From: Streptomyces violaceusniger
GTDB lineage: Bacteria > Actinomycetota > Actinomycetes > Streptomycetales > Streptomycetaceae
Assembly (NCBI GenBank): GCA_005405945.1
Contig: BJHW01000002.1
Coordinates: 2,294,001 to 2,358,000, forward strand
DNA: 64,000 nt
Direction: 5' to 3'
The notes beneath the pieces are model-generated. The model saw only the letters and a list, made by a program, of their open reading frames with translations. It did not search any database and was not told the DNA's origin. Every line of letters starts with the position of its first letter. The first letter of the stretch is position 1. Below, one piece after another: positions 1 to 7,931 of this stretch. The position numbers and the translations under genes are program-made.

Positions 1-325
1 CCTTCTTGAGAAAGCCCGTCTCGTCGATCACGAGGACACCGTCGTCCTCGCCAAGCCGCTCGGCGACATACGCCTGTACATCGTCGCGGATCTCGTCAGC
101 GTCCCACCGGGCTCGGTTCAGAAGGTGCTGGAGCCCGGCCGGGGAACTGTGACCGACGTACTCGGCCAGCTGCCAGCCATTCTTCCTGCCCACCGGACCC
201 AGCAGACCGTGTACGTAGGCACGCATCCGCCGCCGCAGATCAGCCCGGCCGAACCGGTGACCGACCCGCAGCAGCACCTCCTCGAGCTCCCTCGCCCACT
301 CATCAGGCTGTACATCATCTTGCAC
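1..325 (-). CDS. IS701-type DDE transposase, N-terminal part (runs off the window)
   Basis: Reading leftward, the protein begins around a GTG at 325 (VQDDVQPDEW) and continues through GRADLRRRMRAYVHGLLGPV, HSSPAGLQHLLNRARWD and VLVIDETGFLKK to the window edge. This order of motifs, with the first catalytic Asp in VIDETGF, is characteristic of the N-terminal third of IS701-family transposases. The remainder lies outside the window, so intactness cannot be judged. The frame stays open upstream of 325 and the start is uncertain. The element sits directly beside a 5'-truncated gene (430-2108), which suggests that its insertion or a later deletion removed that gene's beginning. Confidence 0.8.
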   Translation of the reverse strand, partial: MQDDVQPDEWARELEEVLLRVGHRFGRADLRRRMRAYVHGLLGPVGRKNGWQLAEYVGHSSPAGLQHLLNRARWDADEIRDDVQAYVAERLGEDDGVLVIDETGFLKK

Positions 326-429
326 GATCAGAACAACAGCGATCACACACCGCTGGTCACGAACTTCCGCCACATGACGCCACGTCAGCTCGCTACACTC
401 AGAAACAGACTCCTGACCAGCAGGAATAG

Positions 430-2108
430 CGAACTGCAACTGGAGTACTAAAAGGATGCGTACTTGATCAACCGCTCGCGCTTACGAGTGCTTACCTGCC
501 TGAGCTGAACCTAGATGGTTCCTGGATTAACATACTGGACGGCAACAGGTTGCACGTCGATAGGGACGTTTCTCTCAGTAACTTCTCTGCGCAGGAAGGT
601 GCCCAGCAAGAGCGCTTCCTTGCTGCTATTGTACGATTTCATGGCGCGCGCATCGGAGGCGAACTTCGCTGCAATGGGCGAAGCTCGAGAATACTGCAGA
701 CACAGCGCTTGACGCGGGAGGGCTGCACGTCGGGAGTGTGTTCCTCAGTGATGGCTTCGAGGCCAGCGCCAACGGATGCACCGCTGCCATAAACCTGTCG
801 GGCGCCCACATCAGTGGCGGACTTCTGAACTTCCGGCAAGCAAGACTCACCAACACCCAAGGGCCATGCCTGCAAGCAGACGGACTCTATGCTCATGGAA
901 GCATATTTCTCGGAGGTAGGTCGCCCGGAGAAGGCTTCGAGGCGCATGCCAACGGATACACGGGGGCCATAAACCTGTCGGGCGCCCACATCAACGGCGG
1001 ACTCCTGGACCTCCGGCAAGCAAGACTCACCAACACCCAAGGGCCATGCCTGCAAGCAGACGGACTCAACGTACCCAACGGGAGCGTGTTTCTTGAAGAT
1101 AAATTCAGTGCGGAGACAAACTACGGACCGCAGGCTCAGCGCCAGGCGCGACGAAGGCAGCGTCGGGCGGGACGTCGTCGCGATGCTGCGGTCCAGTTGC
1201 TAGGTGCACAAATCGGCGGTGCGCTCATCTTCGGTCGTGGCGCCAGGCTGGTGAGTCGAACTGGGCCCGCCCTTTTCGCCGATTATCTGAACGTGGGCGA
1301 ACGAGTAATCCTGAATGCGCGATACACGGGCCGGGACCCTGAAGGGTGTGTCCGATTGTTCGGCGCAGACTTCGGCCACGAACTGAACCTCGGAGGGTGT
1401 CGGATCGTCAATCACGATGGCCCCATATTGAACCTAGAGTCCGCCAGTGTCAGACACCTAGTCTTGCCTCCCTCTATTCTGTGCAGCGAGCCAGTATCAC
1501 GAACCTGCACAGGCAAGACGGTGCGTTTTGACAATCTCACCTATGAGCGTGTAAAGAGCGGTGCGGGGCTTGAGCCCATAGTCTACGCAAGGCATTGGAT
1601 TCACTGGTTGCGTAAACATCACATCCCCGATTACTCCGCCCAGCCGTATCGCCAAGTAGCTGCAGTTCAACACAGCGCCGGCAACAACGCCGCCGCTCGC
1701 GACATCCTCATCAACCAGCAAGAGCACCTACGCAACAGCGACAACATCGGCAACTGGTTTAGCCGTGGGGGGAACTGGATATTTGGCGCGTTCGCTGGCT
1801 ACGGCTATAAGGTGCAGAAAACTGCGGGTTGGCTCGCAGGCGTCGTCGTCGTCGCCGCTGTCCTGGGCTTCTTTGCCCCTAGCCATGTCGACACCGGGAA
1901 CAAGGCGTGCACTCGCATGGGAAGGCTGGAACTGGGCCTGAACCAGGCCCTGCCAGCGATCAGCATCGGCACCGGATGCCAACTGTCTTCAGGTGGTGTC
2001 TGCTCAACGCTATTCTCCATCGCCTTTTTGATACTACGCATCTTCTCCTTGATCTTGTTTGTTACAGTCGTCGCCAGTCTGAGGAACCTTGTGCGCAAAG
2101 TTCACTGA
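430..2108 (+). pseudogene. Beta-helix (pentapeptide-like) repeat membrane protein, 5'-truncated and frameshifted
   Basis: The translation is a run of imperfect repeats of the type INLSGAH-xx-GGLL-xx-RQARLTNTQGP followed by ADGL-x4-SVFL, as in right-handed beta-helix or pentapeptide-like actinomycete proteins. It ends with a short linker and two hydrophobic segments (about 1827-1890 and 2014-2085), so the C-terminus is probably membrane anchored. Recognisable sequence starts in another frame (ELNLDGSWINILDGNRL, about 500-555) and moves into the main frame near 678. There one G appears to be missing: TGC AAT GGG (G)CG AAG restores RCNGAKLENTADTAL. No plausible start codon lies upstream before the transposase, so the 5' end is gone. 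The function of these proteins is unknown. Confidence 0.7.
786..1067 (+). repeat. Tandem duplication, 180-bp period, inside the beta-helix gene
   Basis: Positions 786-887 and 966-1067 are two copies of a 102-bp stretch that differ at only about six bases. The period is exactly 180 bp, or 60 codons, so the frame is kept. Protein repeats in this family are usually divergent, so the near identity at DNA level points to a recent duplication or gene conversion of one beta-helix segment. Confidence 0.85.
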
Positions 2109-2251
2109 GCCGCCGAGTCGCCCACGCCCCGAGTCCCGTCCCGACATTCACCCTCGCTCGGGTGGTCGAGCAGCCGCCCGAGCTGCAAGAGATCGCCGAG
2201 TGGCTGCCGCCGGGAGGGGTGGGGTCGGGTATTGGAACCCTAATGCCTCGG

Positions 2252-4201
2252 TCACGATCTTCCTTGCTGGCTCACGTCGGCGGCGTAGGCGGCCCAGTCC
2301 CCGGCGGATGCCTTCTGCCATTGGACGGCGACTTGGATGTGGACGCCGAGCATCCGGGCGAGGATCGCAGCAGGGATCTCGGCGGCGAGGGCGAACAGGG
2401 CAGTGGATCGGTCCTGCTGGGGCCGAATGCCGATCTTGTGCAGCCGCAGACCGATCTGGCTGTCACTGAGCGGACGGCCTGGTTGCCCTCCGAGGAAGAG
2501 CCAGGGGACGTCGTGCGGGATACCGATCTTGGCCTTGCCGCGTCGGTTCGCGACGAGTTCACGGACCAGGACGGCCAGCGGCATCGGGAGGACGACGGGC
2601 GAGGTCCCGAAGGTAATCGCGACGGTCTCGCCGGCGATGTCGACGTCATCGATGGTGAGCTGGCTGATGGTGGTGATCTTCTGTGCGTAGAGGATCAGCA
2701 GGAGCCCGGCCACGCGGTCCGCGATGGGCAGGGTGTCGTCGTTGAGGAGGCGACGGGCGTCGGCCCAGCGTTTTTCGCTGTCGATGGTGCTCAGCGGGCC
2801 GGCCCAGCGGACCGTGCGGTAGGTGAGACCGCGGGCATGGTGGTGCTGTACCGACCAGCGGACGAAGTGGCCGGTCTCGTCGCGGTAGCTGATCGTGGGG
2901 TCGGCCATCCAGCGTTCCAGGTCCGGCTGGGTGCAGGTGCCCAGTGTCAGCCCTTCGCGGGCGAGCCAGGTGAGGAGGTTGTCAGCGGCGGTGACGTGGC
3001 AGCGAACGTTGAGATCTTGAAGCCGGGTGGTGTGTTCCTCGCCGAGGCGTCGGCGGAGTCGGCGTAGGTGGTGCCAGACCGCGTAGCCGTGCAGGATCCG
3101 GCGTTCGGTGGGGTCTGTGCGGGGCTGGACCGTCGTGGTGATCCATTTCTCCAGGGCGATGAGCCGTTCGTCGCGTGGCGGCAGGGCGCCGGTGGCGACG
3201 AGGACACTGCGGAGGTGGGCCAGCACCTTGCCCGGTGGGAGTTCGTCGAGGACGTCGTGGGTGACGGGACGTTCGTCGCGTGCGATGCGCTCCAGCAGGT
3301 CTTGGGCCTTTGAACGGGAGAGCCAGGCCAAGGCGATGTCCGGACGCTCGGCACTTGTCAATGCTTTGTGGAATGGGGCAAGTTCGGGCCCGATGGCCCC
3401 GGTACTGTCGCTGAGGAGGTCGCGTACTTTCTTGTCGAGGACGCACCGCTGGCAGGGGCGGGTGCTGAGCTGCCAGGTGGTCTCGCAGACGGGGCATCGG
3501 CCCCAGAAGGCGGGGTCGGGGTTGGTGCACTTTGTGCACAAGGGCTCCTCCCAGGTGCCGCTGCGGGCCTGGGCGACGGTGGCGCAGCCGCTGCAAGAAA
3601 CCCACCGTTGCTGGCAGCGTTCGCACCAGGGCTGGCCGGTGGCCCGGGAGATCTCGCAGGGTGCGGTGCGTCCGCAGATCCCGCATTCCCTGGTCTCTTT
3701 TGGTCTGCAGTTGCTGCAGCGGACGCCGTCGGCGAGCCGGACGGCGACCGGCTGGCGGCGTCCGCATCCGACGCAGACTTCCAGATTGATCGGATCCCGA
3801 ATTAGGCAGTTGGGACACAGCGGCTGTCCAGCGGTATCCCGGGTGGCAGGTTCGCGGACGGCGCCGCAGCGGGAGCAGGGAACGGCCGCTTGCTTGGCGA
3901 AACAGGCCCGGCAGATCCTCTTGCCGTCCAGGAGCTTCGACAGTGCCTTCACTCCATGGCAGCGCGGACAGGCCGGCTTGATGACCTCCGTGGCACCGGC
4001 AGCGACGAGTTCACCGATGAATCGCAACACGGCTGGAGTGGGGACCTCGGCCGGCATGGTCGCCCCGGCCGCCGGTGGCGGCGTCCTCGCGCAGTGGGAC
4101 GACATCCTCGCCGCGGCCGCGCTCGAACTCTCCGGCCACGCCCGGGCGGTCGCGATTGATGTCACGGGGCCGTCCACATCCAAGGACTCACTCGGCGGCA
4201 T
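2252..4201 (-). CDS. Six-zinc-ribbon protein with degenerate tyrosine-recombinase-like C-terminal domain
   Basis: The 649-residue protein has six consecutive four-cysteine ribbons between about residues 75 and 290 (CPRC..CRAC, CSRC..CPNC, CVGC..CSNC, CGIC..CERC, CSGC..CTKC, CPVC..CQRC). A helical middle region follows. The last ~200 residues have the outline of a phage-integrase catalytic domain (LLLILYAQKITTISQLTIDD, later WLFLGGQPGRPLSDSQIGLR and ARMLGVHIQ). The Arg of the first box, the HxxR and GH of the second, and the Tyr nucleophile cannot be found in their expected places. It is therefore probably a DNA-binding relative of a recombinase and not an active enzyme. The first ~48 residues are low complexity, and ATG 4057 (MPAEVPTPAVL) is an alternative start. 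Similar proteins are often annotated only as hypothetical or XerD-like. Confidence 0.75.
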   Translation of the reverse strand: MPPSESLDVDGPVTSIATARAWPESSSAAAARMSSHCARTPPPAAGATMPAEVPTPAVLRFIGELVAAGATEVIKPACPRCHGVKALSKLLDGKRICRACFAKQAAVPCSRCGAVREPATRDTAGQPLCPNCLIRDPINLEVCVGCGRRQPVAVRLADGVRCSNCRPKETRECGICGRTAPCEISRATGQPWCERCQQRWVSCSGCATVAQARSGTWEEPLCTKCTNPDPAFWGRCPVCETTWQLSTRPCQRCVLDKKVRDLLSDSTGAIGPELAPFHKALTSAERPDIALAWLSRSKAQDLLERIARDERPVTHDVLDELPPGKVLAHLRSVLVATGALPPRDERLIALEKWITTTVQPRTDPTERRILHGYAVWHHLRRLRRRLGEEHTTRLQDLNVRCHVTAADNLLTWLAREGLTLGTCTQPDLERWMADPTISYRDETGHFVRWSVQHHHARGLTYRTVRWAGPLSTIDSEKRWADARRLLNDDTLPIADRVAGLLLILYAQKITTISQLTIDDVDIAGETVAITFGTSPVVLPMPLAVLVRELVANRRGKAKIGIPHDVPWLFLGGQPGRPLSDSQIGLRLHKIGIRPQQDRSTALFALAAEIPAAILARMLGVHIQVAVQWQKASAGDWAAYAADVSQQGRS

Positions 4202-4243
4202 GGTGGGAAACTGCGGGAAGGGGCCTCTCGAGCGGCTCGCGGG

Positions 4244-4906
4244 TCAGGCCGGGCTGTGCCCGGCGGGGGCATCGTAGACCAGGCTGTACCGCCAGAACAG
4301 GCGACGTCGGATCCGGGCGCCGGGCAGTTCCTGCGCGGCCGCAGCCCGGATGTCCTTCATGGTCTCCTGCGGAGCTGTGGTGGGTGCCGTCATGTGCAAG
4401 GGGAGTGCGGCGGCGCGGGCCGGATGCTTGACCAGTCCCATGACCGGATTCAAGAGCGCGGCCAGCAGGGAGATGAGCAGATCGGCGCGCCCTGCCTCTC
4501 GATAGCAGCCGACGATCACAAGACGCCCGCCTGGAGCGAGACAGCTGCGAAGTTCCTGCAGGGTGGGTACCAGTGGCAGGTGGTGCAGGACGGCGACCAG
4601 GGTGATGGCGTCGAAGCGCCGGTGCGGGTCGCGCCCGGTGAAGTCGGCTTCCACGATGGTGACCGCCGGGTCGTCGGCGAAGCGTTTCGCTGCGGCGCGG
4701 GCCATCCCGGGGTCGGGTTCAAGCCCGGTGACGGTGACCGCCCGACGACGCAGAAGCGCGGCAAGATTCCCCGCACCGCACCCGATGTCGAGGACGTGGT
4801 GGGCCTTGGATGCGGCCACCCGGCCGGCGATCCAGGGGCCGTAATGGTCGTTGTGGCTCCATGGGTGCCGCTGATTGAAACGGTGGAGGTAGGTAAGTAA
4901 TGCCAT
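4244..4906 (-). CDS. Class I SAM-dependent methyltransferase
   Basis: The protein contains the SAM-binding motif I VLDIGCGAGNLAALL, the acidic motif II (VTGLEPDPGM), a motif near IVEADFTG, and the later strands ITLVAVLHHLPL and LAPGGRLVIVG. This is the order found in Methyltransf_11/25-type enzymes. The substrate cannot be predicted. ATG 4906 (MALLTYLHRFNQRHPWSHND) is chosen because the conserved sequence begins there. The frame is open to an earlier start at 5023, but the extra 39 residues are basic and low complexity. It lies 42 bp downstream of the zinc-ribbon gene's start on the same strand, with no sign of functional linkage. Confidence 0.82.
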   Translation of the reverse strand: MALLTYLHRFNQRHPWSHNDHYGPWIAGRVAASKAHHVLDIGCGAGNLAALLRRRAVTVTGLEPDPGMARAAAKRFADDPAVTIVEADFTGRDPHRRFDAITLVAVLHHLPLVPTLQELRSCLAPGGRLVIVGCYREAGRADLLISLLAALLNPVMGLVKHPARAAALPLHMTAPTTAPQETMKDIRAAAAQELPGARIRRRLFWRYSLVYDAPAGHSPA

Positions 4907-5159
4907 GAGGTCACGGTAGACAGGAACGGCGCCTCGCCGGGCGCCCCGGCGCCGACGTGCGGGCGACCCTCCTGCGGCAACAGCACACTTGAGGGTCCCC
5001 TTGCAATCCCCGGATGACATCACAGCGGAAGTCCCCTGTCCGGCTGTCGTAACAGATCCACGCTGCCCCTGCCATGCAGGGTGATGCTGTGTCAGCGAGA
5101 TGATCAGCCAGCCCGAGCAGGCTCTGCCTGGCCGGCCCTCGTCACGCTCGGAGTGCGGA

Positions 5160-5376
5160 TCAGGTCTCGGAGGCGTCGCTGTTCGTGCGCCGGTCCAGGC
5201 GGCGGATCAGCAGTTCGGCGCGGATGAGCACGGCGATGAAGGCGACCGTGCCGGTGAGCATGACCGACCACGCGATGGCATGCCACGTCGATTCGGTGCG
5301 GAACACGTACGGCGTGAACACTGCCATCAAGGACCGCGAGCACACCGAGCGCGCCCAGCCAGACGAATCTCATCAC
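5160..5376 (-). pseudogene. Small membrane protein, frameshifted
   Basis: The start at 5376/5373 gives MMRFVWLGALGVLAVL. The reading then has to move frame near 5329 to continue as MAVFTPYVFRTESTWHAIAW and a hydrophobic helix (SVMLTGTVAFIAVLIRAELL), ending with a basic and polar tail. Removing one T from the CTTGATGG stretch joins the two parts into one protein of about 70 residues with two membrane segments, like small holin-like or hypothetical membrane proteins of streptomycetes. A shorter intact reading from 5345 also exists. The function is unknown. Confidence 0.45.
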
Positions 5377-5570
5377 GATCTCCCTCGGGTGTCGTCAAGA
5401 CGGGTCCGTCGGCGCCTTCTTCGGGCACAGTATTGTGATTGTCCGATGACTCAGCGTGCTTATGTCGGGCCTCGAGTCAGCACAGCCCGTGCTCTCTGCA
5501 CCGTGGCACCGATCCGGTCGACAGGATGGTCCGGGAAGCGGCAGACTCGGGGACGGATGGAAGGGGCAGC

Positions 5571-5864
5571 ATGAGCGCACAGCCGATTCACCCGCACACG
5601 GAGCCGGACCGGGTGCCGCGGAACGCCGAGGGCATCGCGGCCGCACTCGAGGGCGAGCGGCGGATGGAGTTCTACCGCGAGCTCCTGGCGGCCGCACCGG
5701 AGGACGCCGAGGGGGTCCTGCGTCGTTGGTGGTGCGAGGCGATGCTCGACACCGACCCCTCCGGTGGCCGGCTCACCGAGGCCGCGCTGAACGGCGCCCT
5801 GCCCACGACGAGCGTCGCGGCGGCCATCGCGCGCCGCCGGGCGGCTGGGCTGCCCGTTGAGTGA
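5571..5864 (+). CDS. Small acidic protein, possible antitoxin-like partner
   Basis: This 97-residue acidic, mostly helical protein starts at ATG 5571 behind a clear ribosome site (GGAAGGGGCAGC). A central stretch reads ERRMEFYRELLAAAPEDAEG and the C-terminus ends in IARRRAAGLPVE. I do not recognise the family with certainty. Its stop overlaps the start of the next gene by 8 nt, so the two are translationally coupled. The size and coupling resemble the antitoxin-first order of type II toxin-antitoxin pairs, but this is inference only. Confidence 0.65.
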   Translation: MSAQPIHPHTEPDRVPRNAEGIAAALEGERRMEFYRELLAAAPEDAEGVLRRWWCEAMLDTDPSGGRLTEAALNGALPTTSVAAAIARRRAAGLPVE

Positions 5865-6153
5865 GTCGCACGGTCAGGAGCCGGAAGGTTGGCGGTGTGA
5901 ACTGTCCGAAGAGGTCGACGCGCTGCTGGCCGACTTATCCCTGCCCGGTGAGGTCTTCGGAGCGATCATCGCAGCGACGGTTCAGATCAACGAGACGCGG
6001 GGCATGGTGCCGGGCAGCACCGCCTCGGTGAAGTGGCCCCAGCAAAGACGCATGCCGCTCGGCCGGGACGGGGTATTGGGCGTCGCCGAGTACGTCATCG
6101 TTGCTGACGCCGACCCACCGTACATCGTCCTCACCCGCATCCAGCTGTACTGA
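5857..6153 (+). CDS. Small hypothetical protein, possible toxin-like partner
   Basis: This 98-residue protein starts at TTG 5857 inside the end of the preceding gene. It has a polar N-terminus (ELSEEVDALLADLSLPGEV) and a C-terminal beta-rich part (GVAEYVIVADADPPYIVLTR) that faintly recalls the last strands of RelE/ParE-like toxins. No catalytic residues can be assigned by eye. It forms a two-gene unit with the upstream 97-residue protein. A toxin role is possible but unproven. Confidence 0.6.
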   Translation: MSESHGQEPEGWRCELSEEVDALLADLSLPGEVFGAIIAATVQINETRGMVPGSTASVKWPQQRRMPLGRDGVLGVAEYVIVADADPPYIVLTRIQLY

Positions 6154-6189
6154 CCACCCCCGACAACCGAGCGGCGTGGCGCGGCCGCG

Positions 6190-6595
6190 TCAGGTGACGG
6201 GCGTGGTGGGTTCACCGCGCAGCAGGTCGGGGCGGGCATCGGCGATCGCGAAGGCCCGCCGGAGGCCCTTCCACCAGTGCCGGGTCGATGTGGTAGATCC
6301 GGGCCCGCTCGTCCCGCTGGAGCAGCCGGGCCGAACCGGCCGGGCCGATGCAGCGCTGTACCGCCGGGATGCTGGTGAGGGTTCCGCCGATCTTCGTCTT
6401 CGTGATCGGGGTGGTCGGATGGTCGGTGAAGTACTGCTGTAGTTCGTCGAATGAGGCGGTGCCGCCCAGGTCGGTGATCCGGTGCAGCACCGTGCGGGCG
6501 CCGGGTATCAGGGAGGCGATCACCTGGAAGAGTGCCTGCTCGCTCCAGCCGTTCCCGATGTCCTCGTCGTCCAGGTCCTGCGGGCCGGGGCGTGG
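6190..6595 (-). pseudogene. Hypothetical helical protein, frameshifted and 5'-truncated
   Basis: The readable protein begins near QDLDDEDIGNGWSEQALFQV and continues with ITDLGGTASFDELQQYF, TKTKIGGTLTSIPAVQRCI and YHIDPALVEG, which looks like a winged-helix-type fold. After VEG the frame breaks. Removing one G from the GGG run near 6274 restores LRRAFAIADARPDLL, ending TTPVT at 6190. Upstream, at about 6600, it abuts a phosphotransferase stump on the other strand, so both genes were cut at one junction. Confidence 0.55.
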
Positions 6596-6632
6596 TCGAC
6601 GGCTGGTGGTTCCGGCCAGTCTGCCGTACCTT

Positions 6633-6875
6633 TCCGGAGTACTCGACTGGGACGATGTCACACTCAGCGACCCGGCCGAGGACCTCGCAGCCATCGGAGC
6701 CAGTTACGGCCCTGAGCTCCTGGAGCGAGTGCTCGCCCTGGGCAACTGGTCAAGCCAGGGACTCTTCACCCGCGTCGCCGCGATCCGCGGCACATTCGCC
6801 CTGCAGCAAGCCCTCTACGCAATCCGAGACGGCGACGAAGAAGAACTCGCGGACGGCCTGGCCGACTACCGCTGA
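6633..6875 (+). pseudogene. Aminoglycoside-phosphotransferase-family protein, C-terminal stump
   Basis: GVLDWDDVTLSDPAEDLAAI is the second kinase motif (the DWD metal-binding region) and C-terminal lobe typical of APH/choline-kinase-like phosphotransferases. The protein then continues as a helical tail to the stop. The catalytic HxD loop and the N-lobe are missing because the sequence before about 6633 belongs to another, inverted gene. It should be non-functional, and any former substrate is unknown. Confidence 0.65.
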
Positions 6876-7156
6876 GGCACACCCACACATCCGCTTCATC
6901 GAGCACTTCACAGCAACAGCAACACGGAAAACCTATGCGGTCACAGCACTAGTAGGACTCCGTTAGGTCTGTATGTCGCCCGTGTTCAGGGCATGAGGAC
7001 TGTGTGGATTCTGTGGAATCTGATTTGTCAAGTAGTTCAGTCTTTACCCCGGGTGGGATGCCGTTAACGAACGACAGATAGCTGATCGCGACGTGGGGCT
7101 GCTTCGCGTCAAGGGGGCTCACCGGTGCACGAGACGATCAGGGTGGACCGGAAGGC

Positions 7157-7188
7157 CACCGTGACCCGACAGCTGCCGGGTCACGGTG
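7157..7188. repeat. 32-bp near-perfect palindrome
   Basis: Arms CACCGTGACCCG and CGGGTCACGGTG flank the self-complementary core CAGCTG, with a single mismatched pair next to the core. No gene ends nearby, so a simple terminator is not the obvious explanation. It could be a protein-binding site or a structured DNA or RNA element. Confidence 0.8.
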
Positions 7189-7543
7189 TCGGGGAGCTTG
7201 ACCTTGTCACCGCCGACGGGGTGCGCGAAGCACCAGACGGCCCCGGGGATCAACGGAACCGTGGTTGGCTCTGCGAGTGGCGACCTGGGGAAAAGTGATC
7301 GTCTCCACGGTTCTCGCAGAACTCTCGCATCCGGTCATTTGTGAGAGGTCTCAACCGGAACCCTCGCGCTGTTCCGTTGTTCTCCGAGCCGGGGTGAGGT
7401 ATCGATTCGACCGCCGCAGCGTACGTCGGCGGTAGAGCGAAGAAGGGCACGACGCGGACGCGCGGTACTTGAAGCACGCCGCCACTCTCCTGGTAGAGCC
7501 GCCCCTGTTCGACCGCTACCCGTCCACTCCTCCCGGCTCTGGC

Positions 7544-7566
7544 GCAGTAAATCCGGTATTTACTGC
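7544..7566. repeat. Inverted repeat (9-bp stem, 5-nt loop)
   Basis: GCAGTAAAT and ATTTACTGC are perfect complements around CCGGT. The AT content is unusual for this genome. It lies 6 bp from the next hairpin. Confidence 0.8.
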
Positions 7567-7572
7567 GGCAGT

Positions 7573-7604
7573 GGCCGCGTCGCGTAGGCATTCGCGACGC
7601 GGCC
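7573..7604. repeat. Inverted repeat (12-bp stem, 8-nt loop)
   Basis: GGCCGCGTCGCG and CGCGACGCGGCC are perfect complements around TAGGCATT. It is the second of three consecutive hairpins in this noncoding stretch. Confidence 0.8.
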
Positions 7605-7664
7605 AGCGACGATGCTCGATTGACTCTCACGCCCGCGAAAGTCGACGATCAGGAGACGCTGGGA

Positions 7665-7699
7665 TTGATCCTCGTTCCCGGAGGAAACGAGTCGATCAA
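7665..7699. repeat. Inverted repeat with bulge
   Basis: TTGATC-CTCGTT on the left pairs with AACGAG-tc-GATCAA on the right, leaving a 2-nt bulge. It is the third hairpin of the cluster. Confidence 0.65.
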
Positions 7700-7889
7700 C
7701 TCACCGGCATATACGCCCTGGTAGTCGAGGTGCCCACAGAGCTTTTTCGCTTTCCCTGGGGCAGCGTCGTGCGACCGCTCTGGCGTGCTTGAGCTTGATC
7801 AACGTGTGCGCGGGCGAGAACCGTGTCGCCCTGTGGGAGACGGCCGCCCAGGGGTGAGCGGGACCGGGGCGGTGCTGAGCCGGACCGGG

Positions 7890-7930
7890 GCGGACCCGCC
7901 GCGCCCGGGGCCCGGGCGCGGCGGGTCCGC
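7890..7930. terminator. 41-nt perfect palindrome, terminator of the LysR gene
   Basis: Two 20-nt arms beginning GCGGACCCGCCGCG and its complement flank one central G. The hairpin starts 1 bp beyond the LysR stop at 7932, the usual place for a factor-independent GC-rich terminator in streptomycetes. There is no U-tract. Confidence 0.75.
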
Positions 7931-7931
7931 C

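Larger units (their letters stand above)
6876..7889. other. Gene-poor region of ~1 kb with large palindromes
   Basis: I find no convincing protein-coding gene here; the open frames lack recognisable motifs and ribosome sites. The region instead holds four strong inverted repeats, listed separately (7157-7188, 7544-7566, 7573-7604 and 7665-7699). It may be noncoding DNA of a former mobile element. Confidence 0.6.

Noticed and set aside
1907..3067. Large plus-strand open frame opposite the zinc-ribbon gene
   Set aside because: Its translation is low complexity (Gly/Asp/Arg rich) and lies antisense to a protein with clear CxxC repeats, as expected for high-G+C shadow frames.
7544..7699. CRISPR array
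   Set aside because: The hairpins here differ from each other and are not a regularly spaced repeat; no cas gene is in the window.
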